A stretch of 13,730 nucleotides of DNA from Bacillota bacterium (GTDB lineage: Bacteria > Bacillota > Bacilli > Alicyclobacillales > Alicyclobacillaceae), in NCBI GenBank assembly GCA_021816665.1, contig JAKAXI010000016.1, positions 1-13,730 of the forward strand, in the 5' to 3' direction. The notes beneath the pieces are model-generated. The model was not told the DNA's origin, did not search any database, and was given only the letters and a program-made list of their open reading frames with translations. Of the stretch, positions 1 through 8,280 are shown one piece after another (within the stretch, counting starts at the first letter, position 1; every line of letters starts with the position of its first letter). The position numbers and the translations under genes are program-made.

Positions 1-219
1 GAACGTTGCCGTACGCTGCTCCCAGCACTCGTAAATATTCGGGCAACGCGCCTCTTCACAGACGGTGTGCAGTGCGCCAGTCCGCATGATTTTTTTTAGA
101 TCCCGGAAGTTCGGCCCAGAAGAAATGTGGATTTTCAGCCACTCCGGCCGGTCCTTCGCCTGTTGTCGCATAACCTCTGTCTTGTGGCGCTGCTTGTCAG
201 CGAGTTTGGATTCCGTCAC
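1..219 (-). CDS. lipA: Lipoyl synthase LipA, N-terminal part (cut by window edge)
   Basis: Radical SAM enzyme that inserts two sulfurs into protein-bound octanoyl groups to make the lipoyl cofactor of E2 and GcvH proteins. Only the first 73 codons are in the window. They contain PEWLKI (residues 25-30) and the LipA signature [12 protein letters not shown] (Cys54, Cys59, Cys65; CX4CX5C), which binds the auxiliary 4Fe-4S cluster; the radical SAM CX3CX2C motif would lie beyond the edge. The chosen start is GTG at 219, preceded by GAGGTGG with 4 bases between. An in-frame ATG at 171 is an alternative and would give an N-terminus closer in length to Bacillus LipA. The gene lies 71 bases downstream of bkdB on the same strand, with no obvious terminator between, so cotranscription with the BCKDH operon is likely (inference). 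It would supply the cofactor that BkdB needs. Confidence 0.93.
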   Translation of the reverse strand, partial: MTESKLADKQRHKTEVMRQQAKDRPEWLKIHISSGPNFRDLKKIMRTGALHTVCEEARCPNIYECWEQRTATF

Positions 220-290
220 TGTGCCACCTCCGCGGTTGGCCCGGTTGTGCCGGGGACCTCGTCAAACTCCCTTCAGTTTACTGCAGTACG

Positions 291-1622
291 CTAGTATAGT
301 ACAGTTTCCGCGCCGAATGAACACAACCGTTCACGAACCGCCTGAAGGAACTGCCCTGCAACCCAGCCGTCCAGCACTCTGTGGTCCAATGACATGCAGA
401 GGTTCACCATGCTTCGGATCGCGATCGCGTCGTCGACGACGACCGGGCGCTTGACTACACTCTCACAAGACAAAATGGCTGCTTGTGGCGCATTGATGAT
501 CGGTTGCGACAGGACAGACCCGAACGCGCCTGTGTTGTTGACGGTAAAAGTGCCACCTTGTACGTCGTCTACAGTGAGCCGCCCGGACCGCGCTTTCGCC
601 GCAAGTTCGTTGATTCTGTGCGCGAGCCCGGCGATGCTCAGGCTGTCCGCGTCGTGAATCACAGGTACAGCAAGACCGGCGTCGGTGGCAACTGCGATTG
701 AGATGTGGACTCTTTTCTTGTAATGAATTTGTCCGTCTACCCACGATGCGTTCACCTCAGGGAAGCGCTTTAGCGCCTCGACGGCTGCTTTGATGAAAAA
801 CGGCAAATAAGTTAAGTCCACTCCCTCGCGGCGCTTGAAGTCTACTTTCGCTGTGTCGCGAAATTGGGCAAGGCGCGTTACGTCTGCTTCGACCATGGTC
901 CACGCGTGAGGTGCGTTGTGCTTACTGTCGACCATGCGCCGCGCGATCGTCTTGCGAATGGCTGTGGCTTCCACAACTTCGACGTCGGCGTCCGCCGACT
1001 CCGTTCTGCGCTCTGGCAGGCCGGTACTGGGGCTCGTCGGTCTCGTCGGCGGAGGGCTTTGAACGCCGCGTGCGGTATCCGGCTTGACTTCTGTTGTAGC
1101 CGTGGCGTGGCTTTGCCTGTGTTCTAGGTATACAAGCACATCTTTGCGCGTGATGCGACCGCCTTCACCACTTCCGGTCACGTCAGCAAGGTCGACGTGG
1201 TGCTCTTCTGCAAGGGACAATACCGCGGGTGAGAAGCGACCACTCGGTCTTGGAGCCGGCTGCGTCACCGCTCCCTCAGAACTAGACTGCGGAACGTTCG
1301 CGCCGCTTTTGGCGGCTTCGTTTTCCTGCGGTTGGGTTTGTACCGAGACATCCGAAACATGCGCGGGGACCTGGGCCGTCCGGTCCGATGGCGTGGCAAC
1401 GCGGCACAAAACCGTACCGACAGACACCGTATCCCCTTCTTGCACGCAAATTTCCTGGAGTACCCCATCAAAGTCTGAAGGCACCTCTGCTGTCACTTTG
1501 TCCGTGACCACCTCGAGGAGGGGCTCATACTGAGCGACCGGATCGCCGACCTTCTTGAACCACTGACCGACTGTCCCTTCCGTCACGCTCTCACCAAGTT
1601 GTGGCATTTTTACGTCTGGCAA
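291..1622 (-). CDS. bkdB: BCKDH E2: lipoamide acyltransferase (dihydrolipoyl transacylase)
   Basis: Core of the branched-chain 2-oxo acid dehydrogenase complex. It accepts the branched acyl group from E1 on a lipoyl arm and passes it to CoA. Domains (numbering from the TTG at 1622): a lipoyl domain at about 3-76 with the lipoylated lysine in VTDKVT (Lys42), a Ser/Pro/Thr/Gln-rich linker, a peripheral subunit-binding domain at about 130-167 (RFSPAVLSLAEEH...GEGGRITRKDV), a second flexible linker, and the catalytic domain from about 217 ending with the HRVLDG motif (His414, Asp418). The longest open frame starts at GTG 1631, but that codon shares its first base with the ribosome binding site AAAGGAG. 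TTG at 1622 lies 8 bases behind that site and is the better start. The length of about 440 residues is normal for E2. A generic 2-oxo acid dehydrogenase E2 is possible from the protein alone; the leucine dehydrogenase and BkdR neighbours favour the branched-chain enzyme. Confidence 0.93.
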   Translation of the reverse strand: MPDVKMPQLGESVTEGTVGQWFKKVGDPVAQYEPLLEVVTDKVTAEVPSDFDGVLQEICVQEGDTVSVGTVLCRVATPSDRTAQVPAHVSDVSVQTQPQENEAAKSGANVPQSSSEGAVTQPAPRPSGRFSPAVLSLAEEHHVDLADVTGSGEGGRITRKDVLVYLEHRQSHATATTEVKPDTARGVQSPPPTRPTSPSTGLPERRTESADADVEVVEATAIRKTIARRMVDSKHNAPHAWTMVEADVTRLAQFRDTAKVDFKRREGVDLTYLPFFIKAAVEALKRFPEVNASWVDGQIHYKKRVHISIAVATDAGLAVPVIHDADSLSIAGLAHRINELAAKARSGRLTVDDVQGGTFTVNNTGAFGSVLSQPIINAPQAAILSCESVVKRPVVVDDAIAIRSMVNLCMSLDHRVLDGWVAGQFLQAVRERLCSFGAETVLY

Positions 1623-1630
1623 CTGTGTCA

Positions 1631-1637
1631 CTCCTTT
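1631..1637 (-). promoter_or_regulatory. Ribosome binding site that decides the bkdB start
   Basis: AAAGGAG on the minus strand. Its last G is also the first base of the GTG at 1631, so that GTG cannot be used with this site. The TTG at 1622-1620 is spaced 8 bases away, which is optimal. It therefore argues for a TTG start for bkdB. Confidence 0.7.
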
Positions 1638-1667
1638 GCAGTCGACGCGGCCCCGTTGATCAGAAGC

Positions 1668-2651
1668 TTAGAACCGTGCCAGTTCACGCATCGCATTTGT
1701 GACTTTTTCGACATCAAGCAGATAAGCTCGTTCGAGCGGAGGGGCAAATGGCATCGCCGGTACTTCCGGTCCAGCTAGCCGTGCAATCGGTGCGTCCAGG
1801 TCAAACAGCGCCTTCTCCGCAATCATCGCTGAGACTTCAGCGCCGACACCTGCCACCTTGTTGTCCTCGTGAACGATCAGGACTTTGCCGGTCTTGCGCG
1901 CTGCGGACAAAATGGCTTCTTCGTCCAGCGGGCGAAGTGTGCGCAGGTCCAAGACCTCTGTCGTGATCCCCTCACTCGCCAGTCGGTCAGCAGCTTCAAG
2001 GACAAGGTGCAGCACATAACCGTATGAGATGACGGTAATGTCGTCGCCTTGACGACGGACGGCGGCTTTCCCGAGCGGTACAATATAGTCTTCGTCTGGC
2101 ACGTCTTCCTTCAACAAACGGTAGAGTTTCTTGTGCTCAAAAAACAGCACAGGGTCAGGATCACGGATGGCTGCGCGCAACATGCCTTTGGCGTCTGCCG
2201 GCGTAGCTGGCGTCGCGATCTTCAGACCTGGTACATGGGCAAACAACGCCTCGACACTTTGAGAGTGATATAACGCTCCGTGGATACCGCCGCCATACGG
2301 TGCGCGGACGACAAGCGGGCAAGACCAGTCACCGTTGGAGCGATAGCGCATTTTAGCGGCTTCTGAGACAATCTGGTTCATGGCTGGCAAGATGAAATCT
2401 GCGAACTGGATTTCTGCGACCGGGCGCATCCCGACGGCTGCCGCCCCGATGGCTACGCCGACAATCGCCGACTCAGCCAGGGGTGTATCCACGACGCGAG
2501 CTTCACCGAACTGTTCGAACAGCCCGGATGTTACGCGGAATACGCCACCGCGTACACCAACGTCTTCGCCAAGGACGAAGACCCGGTCGTCCGCTGCCAT
2601 CTCAGCTGACAAACCGTCGTGAATGGCCTCAATGTACTGACGAACCGGCAT
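1668..2651 (-). CDS. bkdAB: BCKDH E1 component, beta subunit
   Basis: Beta subunit of the thiamine diphosphate-dependent E1 (alpha2-beta2), which decarboxylates 2-oxoisocaproate, 2-oxo-3-methylvalerate and 2-oxoisovalerate and acylates the lipoyl arm of E2. The 327 residues match B. subtilis BkdAB in length. Visible family marks are FVLGEDVGVRGGVFRVT (25-41), the PLAES segment whose Glu60 activates the cofactor aminopyrimidine, an active-site histidine in YHSQS (His129), and the C-terminal transketolase domain with VISYGYV and LDLRTLRPLD. The frame is open for another 24 codons upstream, but ATG 2651 is preceded by AAGGAGG at 9 bases and gives the normal N-terminus MPVRQYIEAI. Only one base separates it from the bkdAA stop codon, and its binding site lies inside the end of bkdAA, so the two E1 subunits are probably translationally coupled. 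Confidence 0.95.
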   Translation of the reverse strand: MPVRQYIEAIHDGLSAEMAADDRVFVLGEDVGVRGGVFRVTSGLFEQFGEARVVDTPLAESAIVGVAIGAAAVGMRPVAEIQFADFILPAMNQIVSEAAKMRYRSNGDWSCPLVVRAPYGGGIHGALYHSQSVEALFAHVPGLKIATPATPADAKGMLRAAIRDPDPVLFFEHKKLYRLLKEDVPDEDYIVPLGKAAVRRQGDDITVISYGYVLHLVLEAADRLASEGITTEVLDLRTLRPLDEEAILSAARKTGKVLIVHEDNKVAGVGAEVSAMIAEKALFDLDAPIARLAGPEVPAMPFAPPLERAYLLDVEKVTNAMRELARF

Positions 2652-2652
2652 G

Positions 2653-3657
2653 TCAGAGCACCTCCTTAGCGTACACGTGGTCGAACAGTGTGCCCGGGTC
2701 TGCGGAAGCCGCCTGTTCGGCATACTGGGTCGCTTCGTTCACTTCTTCCTGAATCGCCGCGACTAAGTCAGCCTCCTCGGCTTCGGTCAGGACTCCATTT
2801 TCGAGCAAGTACGCCTTCATGCGCACCAGCGAATCCGTCCGTTTGGCCTCTTCAACTTCTTCACGCGAGCGGTAAGCGCGGTCGTCGTCGTCACTCGAGT
2901 GTGGAACCAGGCGGTAGGTTTTGGCTTCTACAAGGGTCGGTCCGCCGCCTGCCCTAGCCTTTTCGACAGCCCCTTTCATCACGCGGTAGACTTCGAGCGG
3001 CTCCATGCCGTCCACAACCACGCCTTCGAACCCGTAGCCAATGGCTCGGTCGGCCACGTTGATGCAGCCGAGTTGTTTGTCTTGCGGCACAGAGATCGCA
3101 TAGCGATTATTTTCACAGAAGAAAATCACAGGCAACTTGTGCACGCCCGCGAAATTTGCGGCTTCGTGGAAGTCGCCCTGATTGCTGCTGCCTTCGCCAA
3201 AGGACACGTACGCAACGCCGTCTTCACCACGCATTTTGTTTGCAAGCGCAATCCCAACGGCATGCGGAATTTGCGTAGAGACCGGGCTCGATCCCGTAAG
3301 GATCCGACGTGACCGGTCGCCATAATGACCTGGCATCTGTCTGCCCCCGCTGTTCGGGTCTTCTGGCTTGCCGAAGGCAGCCAGGAGTTCTGTACGGGCT
3401 GTATGACCGTACGCCAAGACCATGCACAGGTCTCGATAGTAGGGGGCAATGTAGTCCTTTTTCGGATTGAGCGCAAAAGCAGCGCCGGCTTGCGCCCCCT
3501 CTTGACCTTGGCAAGAGATCACAAATGGAATCTTGCCAGACCGATTCAGCAGCCACATCCGCTCATCCACTTTTCGTGCGAGCACCATGTAGCGGTACAT
3601 CTCGACGACTTGCTCATCCGTCAACCCGTATGAACGGTGCCGCGGTGTCTCTGTCAT
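2653..3657 (-). CDS. bkdAA: BCKDH E1 component, alpha subunit
   Basis: Alpha subunit of E1; it carries most of the thiamine diphosphate and Mg2+ site. The 334 residues are close to the B. subtilis protein (about 330). The cofactor motif runs from GEGSSNQGDFHEAANFA (154-170) to CENN (181-184), with the usual GDG present here as GEG. The active-site loop with YRLVPHSSDDDD (248-259) matches the region that is phosphorylated in mitochondrial BCKDH. ATG 3657 was chosen because GGGGAGG lies 9 bases upstream and the protein then begins MTETPRHRSYGL, as expected. The open frame continues 43 codons further up into the end of lpdV, which is a shadow. The gap to lpdV is 37 bases, consistent with one operon. 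Confidence 0.95.
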   Translation of the reverse strand: MTETPRHRSYGLTDEQVVEMYRYMVLARKVDERMWLLNRSGKIPFVISCQGQEGAQAGAAFALNPKKDYIAPYYRDLCMVLAYGHTARTELLAAFGKPEDPNSGGRQMPGHYGDRSRRILTGSSPVSTQIPHAVGIALANKMRGEDGVAYVSFGEGSSNQGDFHEAANFAGVHKLPVIFFCENNRYAISVPQDKQLGCINVADRAIGYGFEGVVVDGMEPLEVYRVMKGAVEKARAGGGPTLVEAKTYRLVPHSSDDDDRAYRSREEVEEAKRTDSLVRMKAYLLENGVLTEAEEADLVAAIQEEVNEATQYAEQAASADPGTLFDHVYAKEVL

Positions 3658-3694
3658 CGTGGCGTTCCTCCCCTCGGAATTCGTCACGTGCTGC

Positions 3695-5122
3695 TCACCC
3701 CCCGTGAATGGCACTGCCGTCAACCGCCAGTGCAGCTTCGCCGATCGCTTCAGAAAGTGTGGGATGTGGATGGATTGCCCTGCCAATTTCCCATGGAGCG
3801 GCGTTCATCACTAACGACAAGCCTGCTTCTGAAATGAGGTCTGTCGCGTGTGGGCCAACGATATGGACCCCGATTACGTCTGCAGTCTCTGCGTCTGCAA
3901 TGATTTTCACAAAGCCGTCTGCTTCGCCCTCTACCAACGCCTTACCGTTGCCCTTGAAGCTGAATTTTCCCGTTTTGACCTGACGTCCAGCCTCTTTTGC
4001 CGCAGGTTCCGTCAGACCGACACTGGCCACCTCTGGTCGGCAGTACGTACAGCGCGGGATGAGTAGAGTGTCCAGGCGACCTGCAGGGCGGCCCGCCATT
4101 CCCTCTACCGCGTGGATCCCTTCATGCGCGGCGACGTGAGCAAGCTGCAGTCCGCCAATCACGTCGCCGATCGCGTAAATGCTGTTCTCTGCCGTTTTGT
4201 AACTCTCGTCTACGGCAATGACTCCGTTTGTAAGTTTGACCTCAGTGGCTTCCAGCCCGATATCCTCGACATTCGCGACTCGTCCCACTGCGACCAAGAT
4301 GAGTTCCGCAAAGAGGCGTTCCCGCCCGCGCTCCGTCTCCACCTCTAAGGAGACCCCGTCTTCGGTTTGCGCGTACGTATCAGCGATCACGGCTGCCCCT
4401 GTCAGTACATTCACTTTGCGTTTCTTGAAGAGTCTTGCCAGCTCTGCTGACACGTCCGGATCTTCTCCTGGCAATAGGCGCGGCATGTACTCAACAATGG
4501 TCACATCGACCCCGAAGTCACTCCACATCGATGCCCACTCCACCCCAATTGCTCCGCCTCCCACAACTATGGCGGATTTTGGAGTAGTTTGCAGTTGCAA
4601 GGCGTCGTCGCTCGAGACCACGTGTTTTCCGTCAAACGGCAAGCCTGCGAGGGGCTTTGGCCGTGACCCTGTCGCGATCAAAGTGAACCGCGGTGACAGG
4701 ATGATCGGGTCCCCTTCCGCGAGTTCGACAGACACGGCGCCCGCTTGTGGGGAAAAGATCGAGGGTCCCATCACTCGCCCAGTTCCCTGCAGGACTTCAA
4801 TACCGTGCTTCTTCATGAGGAACTGAACGCCTTTGTGAAGCGTTGAGACCACTTGATCCTTACGAGCCACTGCAACCTCAAGGTTGAACTCTGGAACGGA
4901 GACAGCGACTCCAAAATCAGCAGCGCGTTTGACTGTATTCAACACTTCAGCACTTTTCAAAAGAGCCTTGCTGGGAATGCACCCTCGATGCAAACAAGTG
5001 CCCCCGAGTCGGTCACGTTCGATCACGACAGTCTTGAGACCGAGTTGTGCAGCGCGTATTGCGGCCACGTAACCGCCAGTACCGCCACCGAGCACCACCA
5101 GGTCGAGGTCTTGGTTCGCCAC
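3695..5122 (-). CDS. lpdV: BCKDH E3: dihydrolipoyl dehydrogenase
   Basis: FAD-dependent oxidoreductase that reoxidises the dihydrolipoyl group of E2 with NAD+. It has 475 residues, a normal length. Domain order: FAD Rossmann motif GGGTGG (12-17), redox disulfide in GGTCLHRGCIPSK (Cys43, Cys48), NAD-binding GGGAIG (188-193), the FAD-contacting YAIGD, and the C-terminal dimer domain with HPHPTLSE (His453 as catalytic base, Glu458). The start is GTG 5122, with AAGG 7 to 11 bases upstream; an overlapping ATG nearby is in another frame. The gene lies between bcd (46-base gap) and bkdAA, which marks it as the E3 dedicated to the branched-chain complex rather than to pyruvate dehydrogenase (inference from context, since E3 proteins are interchangeable in sequence). 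Confidence 0.94.
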   Translation of the reverse strand: MANQDLDLVVLGGGTGGYVAAIRAAQLGLKTVVIERDRLGGTCLHRGCIPSKALLKSAEVLNTVKRAADFGVAVSVPEFNLEVAVARKDQVVSTLHKGVQFLMKKHGIEVLQGTGRVMGPSIFSPQAGAVSVELAEGDPIILSPRFTLIATGSRPKPLAGLPFDGKHVVSSDDALQLQTTPKSAIVVGGGAIGVEWASMWSDFGVDVTIVEYMPRLLPGEDPDVSAELARLFKKRKVNVLTGAAVIADTYAQTEDGVSLEVETERGRERLFAELILVAVGRVANVEDIGLEATEVKLTNGVIAVDESYKTAENSIYAIGDVIGGLQLAHVAAHEGIHAVEGMAGRPAGRLDTLLIPRCTYCRPEVASVGLTEPAAKEAGRQVKTGKFSFKGNGKALVEGEADGFVKIIADAETADVIGVHIVGPHATDLISEAGLSLVMNAAPWEIGRAIHPHPTLSEAIGEAALAVDGSAIHGG

Positions 5123-5168
5123 GCCATCACCTTCCTCGCCACTTGTACTGTGTCACGCTCTTCTACGT

Positions 5169-6269
5169 TCAGGGATGCGTCCTGCGCGGCGCATTCTTCG
5201 CTTGGTCCACATAGGTGCTACGCACTGCTCGCAGTTGATCAATGCGTGCCTGTGCCATGCGGTTCGCGGCCAAATGTGTCGGCAGGTTTTCGCGGCTTGA
5301 CGTTTCATATAAGCGCATCATGATGTCATAAATACCTTCCACTTTCGCGCGGGCTCGTTCTGCTTGATACCCTTCTAGTTCATCTGCGACGTTAATCAAC
5401 CCACCGGAGTTAATCACGTAATCTGGCGCGTATAATATCCCCATTTCGTGCAACGCGTCGCCATGCCTTTCTTCAGCAAGTTGGTTGTTCGCGGACCCCG
5501 CGATCGCTTGGCAACGCAGATGTGCGATCGACTGGTCGTTGACGACGGCACCCAACGCACATGGAGCGAGAATGTCGCATTGGACAGACAGAATGTCCGC
5601 AGGGGCCACCACCTTCGCGTTCAGTTCCTCTGCAGCGCGCCGGAGTACTTCATCGTTGATATCTGAAACGATCAGTTGTGCGCCGACATGGTGCAGGTGT
5701 TCAGCCAGTTCGTACCCGACACTTCCTAAGCCTTGAATTGCGACGGTCTTCCCGGAGAGGTCATCCGTTCCGAGTGCAACTTTGGCGGTCGCGAGCATGC
5801 CCCGAAATACACCGAGAGCCGTCATCGGACTCGGATTCCCACTGGAGCCGTACGTCTTTGAAATTCCGGTCACAAAGTCCGTCTCTTGATGAATGATGTC
5901 CATGTCATGAACGTCGGTCCCGACGTCCTCTGCTGTAATGTAGCGGCCGCCAAGTCCCTGTATATATCGTCCTAGCGAGCGGAACAGCGCTTCCGTTTTG
6001 TCTGTCTTTGCATTGCCGACAACGACCGTCTTGCCGCCGCCGAGATTAAGTCCCGCTGCGGCTGCCTTGAACGTCATGCCCCGAGCGAGCCGCAAGGCGT
6101 CTGTCAATGCCTCTTCTTCACTCGCATACGACCACATGCGGCAACCGCCGAGCGCTGGGCCGAGAGTTGTGTCGTGAATCGCGATGATGGCTTTGAGTCC
6201 GGATGCCTGGTCGTGACAAAACACAACTTGTTCGTAGTCATAAGTCTCTAGGTAGTGAAACAGTTCCAT
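5169..6269 (-). CDS. bcd: Leucine (branched-chain amino acid) dehydrogenase
   Basis: NAD+-dependent reversible oxidative deamination of leucine, isoleucine and valine to their 2-oxo acids, the substrates of the complex encoded just downstream. It has 366 residues, standard for LeuDH. The Glu/Leu/Phe/Val dehydrogenase catalytic residues fall at the textbook LeuDH positions: Lys68 (MTFKAA), Lys80 (NLGGGK) and Asp115 ([10 protein letters not shown]). The NAD-binding GLGSVG is at 180-185. ATG 6269 is preceded by GAGGAGG. This is the first gene after the sigma-54 promoter and so heads the operon. In B. subtilis ptb and buk flank bcd in the equivalent operon; here bcd is followed directly by lpdV. 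A phenylalanine or valine dehydrogenase is a less likely alternative. Confidence 0.95.
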   Translation of the reverse strand: MELFHYLETYDYEQVVFCHDQASGLKAIIAIHDTTLGPALGGCRMWSYASEEEALTDALRLARGMTFKAAAAGLNLGGGKTVVVGNAKTDKTEALFRSLGRYIQGLGGRYITAEDVGTDVHDMDIIHQETDFVTGISKTYGSSGNPSPMTALGVFRGMLATAKVALGTDDLSGKTVAIQGLGSVGYELAEHLHHVGAQLIVSDINDEVLRRAAEELNAKVVAPADILSVQCDILAPCALGAVVNDQSIAHLRCQAIAGSANNQLAEERHGDALHEMGILYAPDYVINSGGLINVADELEGYQAERARAKVEGIYDIMMRLYETSSRENLPTHLAANRMAQARIDQLRAVRSTYVDQAKNAPRRTHP

Positions 6270-6367
6270 GATGTCTGCCTCCTCATTCGGCCCCGCTGCA
6301 TACCCCGGGCAATCTCGACAAAGTCACAGCAAGGGTCTCACAGTATCCTGTGCGACATACGTAATGT

Positions 6368-6384
6368 AGCAAAATTCGTGCCAC
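6368..6384 (-). promoter_or_regulatory. Sigma-54 (SigL) -24/-12 promoter of the bcd-bkd operon
   Basis: On the minus strand the sequence is GTGGCACGAATTTTGCT. It matches the sigma-54 consensus TGGCACG-N4-TTGCW, with GG (6382-6381) and GC (6370-6369) separated by exactly 10 bases. The predicted transcription start is near 6357, giving a leader of about 90 bases to the bcd ATG at 6269. The neighbouring gene encodes a sigma-54 activator, which independently supports the call. No other match of this quality was noticed in the window. Confidence 0.92.
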
Positions 6385-6387
6385 AAC

Positions 6388-6416
6388 AAAAAACCCGCGA
6401 TTTCTGCACACGGGTT
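6388..6416 (-). terminator. Intrinsic terminator after bkdR
   Basis: On the minus strand AACCCG (6416-6411) pairs with CGGGTT (6397-6392). The stem can be extended inward by a T-G wobble and one G-C pair, leaving a loop of about 9 bases. It ends in a run of six T (6393-6388). The structure lies downstream of the bkdR stop codon and only 4 bases upstream of the -24 element. It would stop bkdR transcription from entering the sigma-54 promoter. Confidence 0.7.
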
Positions 6417-6457
6417 GCCAAGGAAGCGAACAGATGGGCCGATGTGACCAGACCTTG

Positions 6458-6496
6458 TTGCATATTATTGCACACCGCGCAATAAATTGCGCGCAA
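6458..6496. promoter_or_regulatory. Candidate BkdR upstream activator sites (TTGC/GCAA inverted repeats)
   Basis: The core is a perfect dyad TTATTGC-N7-GCAATAA at 6465-6485. It is followed by the perfect 10-base palindrome TTGCGCGCAA at 6487-6496 and preceded by a further TTGC half-site at 6458-6461. The dyad centres lie about 118 and 134 bases upstream of the predicted sigma-54 transcription start, within the usual range for enhancer sites of NtrC-type activators. That BkdR binds here is inference from position and symmetry. Confidence 0.6.
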
Positions 6497-6520
6497 GCGC
6501 TTTCGGATTGGGGCGGTTTC

Positions 6521-8257
6521 TCAATCCTCGCCAGTCATCTGCCCCAGTTTGTAGTACAAGGACCGAACAGAGATACCGAGTCTGCGCGCCGCCTCAGTTT
6601 TGTTGCCGCCACACACGGAGAGAGCTTGAATAATCGCATGATGCTCCGCCTCTCGCACGACTTCTTCGAGGGGGCGCAGCGATTGATCTAGATTCAATAA
6701 CATCAGTTCGTGCCTGCCGCTCGTTTTCGGCAGGGCCGTTGTTTCCGGCTGGGTCTGCACAAACACAGGCAAATGGTACGCTTCCAGGACCTGATCGCGG
6801 TAGTTAATGTTGATCATCGCGCGCCCGATGACATTCTCAAGTTCACGGACGTTTCCTGGCCAGTCGTAAGCCGACAACGTCTCCACAGCGGCGTCACTCA
6901 GTCGTGTTACGTTCCGCCCGTACGCCTGGTTGTGTCGAAGCAAAATTTGCGTTGCAATACTTGGGATGTCCTCCTTGCGGTAGCGTAGGGGGGGGATTAC
7001 GATGGGAATCACGTTCAGTCTGTAGTACAGGTCTTCACGAAACCGCCCAGCAGCCACAGCTTGTTCCAAGTTGACGTGAGTGGCAGTAATGAGACGCACA
7101 TCAACCGGGATCGGATGCGTACCTCCAACTCGAACCACTTCCCGCTCTTGGATGGTTCGAAGCAGCTTGGCCTGTGTCGTCACGTTCATCTCGCCGACCT
7201 CGTCGAGAAACAGTGTCCCACCTGAAGCTTCCTCAAACAGACCTCTTCGTCCGCCGCGTTTGGCCCCCGTAAAAGCCCCCTCTTCATACCCAAACAGTTC
7301 GCTCTCCAGCAAGCTGTCAGACAGTGCAGCACAGCTCACACGCACAAACGGCCCGTTCCGGCGCGCGCTCTCGTTGTGAATGGCATGGGCAAACAGTTCT
7401 TTGCCAGTGCCAGACTCACCGCGCAGCAGTACGGTCGCTGGCGTCTGAGCCGCCCGTCTGGCTTGGTCAATGGCTACGACCATGGCCGGACTTCTCCCAA
7501 CAATGTCTGAGAAGCTGTATTTGGCCTGAAGCGTTCTGAGCAACTGATTGGCGCGCGCAAGTTCCTCCGTCAAGTGTTTGATTTCGGAGATGTCGTGAAG
7601 CACGCCTACGCTCCCGCGCAGTTCGTCTCCGACTAAAATTGGCGCGACGTCGACAACCACCTCACGCCGATACGGACCCACTTTCATCTGTACGTTCTTC
7701 ACCGGTTCCCGCGTTCTCAGCACCTTCATATGCATACTATCGCCTTCGGCGATGTCTACGTCCGCAGGTTTGCCGATGACTTGCTCTGGAGCCATCCCTG
7801 TCAACCGCGTATAAGCTGGGTTGATCAGGATTTGTACGCCCGTTTTGTCAACGACAGTGATCGCGTCTTGGGTGCTGTTGATAATCGCTTCAAGAAGCGT
7901 TTGCACTTCACGCAGGTTCGTGGCTTCTGTAGTGTCAGCGAGGAATAGCATGAAGAACTTCAGTGCATCTCCAGCGATCACGACGATGCCTGATGGTGCT
8001 GAGGTGCGTAAATGTTCGTATACGGAATCGTCGCCTGTCGCTTCTAGCACGACGTCGACTTCATGGTTGCGCATGGCGGCGATGGCAGCCGCCACGTCGG
8101 TGTGGACCGGAATGCCGCGCTGTAGAGCAAAGGTGACACCTTGAGCGGTGGACGATTTATCCACGACTCCGACCACGTGGATGTCGTGGTGGTCTACGGT
8201 TGCCTCCATGACCTGGCGGCCGCCTCGTCCTGCCCCTACCACCATCACTCTAAACAC
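6521..8257 (-). CDS. bkdR: Sigma-54-dependent transcriptional activator of the bkd operon
   Basis: Enhancer-binding activator that remodels sigma-54 RNA polymerase. Domains over 578 residues: an N-terminal Rossmann-like segment (about 1-110) with VGAGRGG (7-13) and LEATGD; a PAS domain (about 115-228); an AAA+ domain (about 250-480) with Walker A GESGTGKE (280-287), the sigma-54 contact loop GAFTGA (327-332) and Walker B GGTLFLDE (346-353); and a Fis-type helix-turn-helix at the end ([20 protein letters not shown], 552-571). The start is GTG 8257 behind GGGGAG at 7 bases. The position beside a sigma-54 promoter and branched-chain genes makes it the BkdR counterpart, although B. subtilis BkdR is longer (about 690 residues). 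The PAS and Rossmann-like domains suggest that it senses a metabolite or nucleotide; the ligand is not evident. An extended -10 sits just upstream, but read-through from moaC is also possible. Confidence 0.92.
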   Translation of the reverse strand: MFRVMVVGAGRGGRQVMEATVDHHDIHVVGVVDKSSTAQGVTFALQRGIPVHTDVAAAIAAMRNHEVDVVLEATGDDSVYEHLRTSAPSGIVVIAGDALKFFMLFLADTTEATNLREVQTLLEAIINSTQDAITVVDKTGVQILINPAYTRLTGMAPEQVIGKPADVDIAEGDSMHMKVLRTREPVKNVQMKVGPYRREVVVDVAPILVGDELRGSVGVLHDISEIKHLTEELARANQLLRTLQAKYSFSDIVGRSPAMVVAIDQARRAAQTPATVLLRGESGTGKELFAHAIHNESARRNGPFVRVSCAALSDSLLESELFGYEEGAFTGAKRGGRRGLFEEASGGTLFLDEVGEMNVTTQAKLLRTIQEREVVRVGGTHPIPVDVRLITATHVNLEQAVAAGRFREDLYYRLNVIPIVIPPLRYRKEDIPSIATQILLRHNQAYGRNVTRLSDAAVETLSAYDWPGNVRELENVIGRAMININYRDQVLEAYHLPVFVQTQPETTALPKTSGRHELMLLNLDQSLRPLEEVVREAEHHAIIQALSVCGGNKTEAARRLGISVRSLYYKLGQMTGED

Positions 8258-8280
8258 CTAGCGTCTCCCCTCTCCTGCCC

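Noticed and set aside
220..290. Possible terminator between bkdB and lipA
   Set aside because: Only short GC-rich repeats (CGGTTGGC/CGGTTGTG) are present, with no stable stem followed by a T-run on the minus strand.
65..454. Plus-strand open frame of 129 codons
   Set aside because: It lies antisense to lipA and the end of bkdB, both of which are clearly coding on the minus strand; composition is Arg/Cys/Ser-rich shadow-like.
3658..3786. 43-codon N-terminal extension of bkdAA
   Set aside because: It overlaps the 3' end of lpdV, is not family-like, and ATG 3657 has a good ribosome binding site.
4218..4826. Plus-strand open frame of 202 codons inside lpdV
   Set aside because: Ser/Thr/Pro-rich antisense shadow of a well-conserved E3 gene; no ribosome binding site or recognisable domain.
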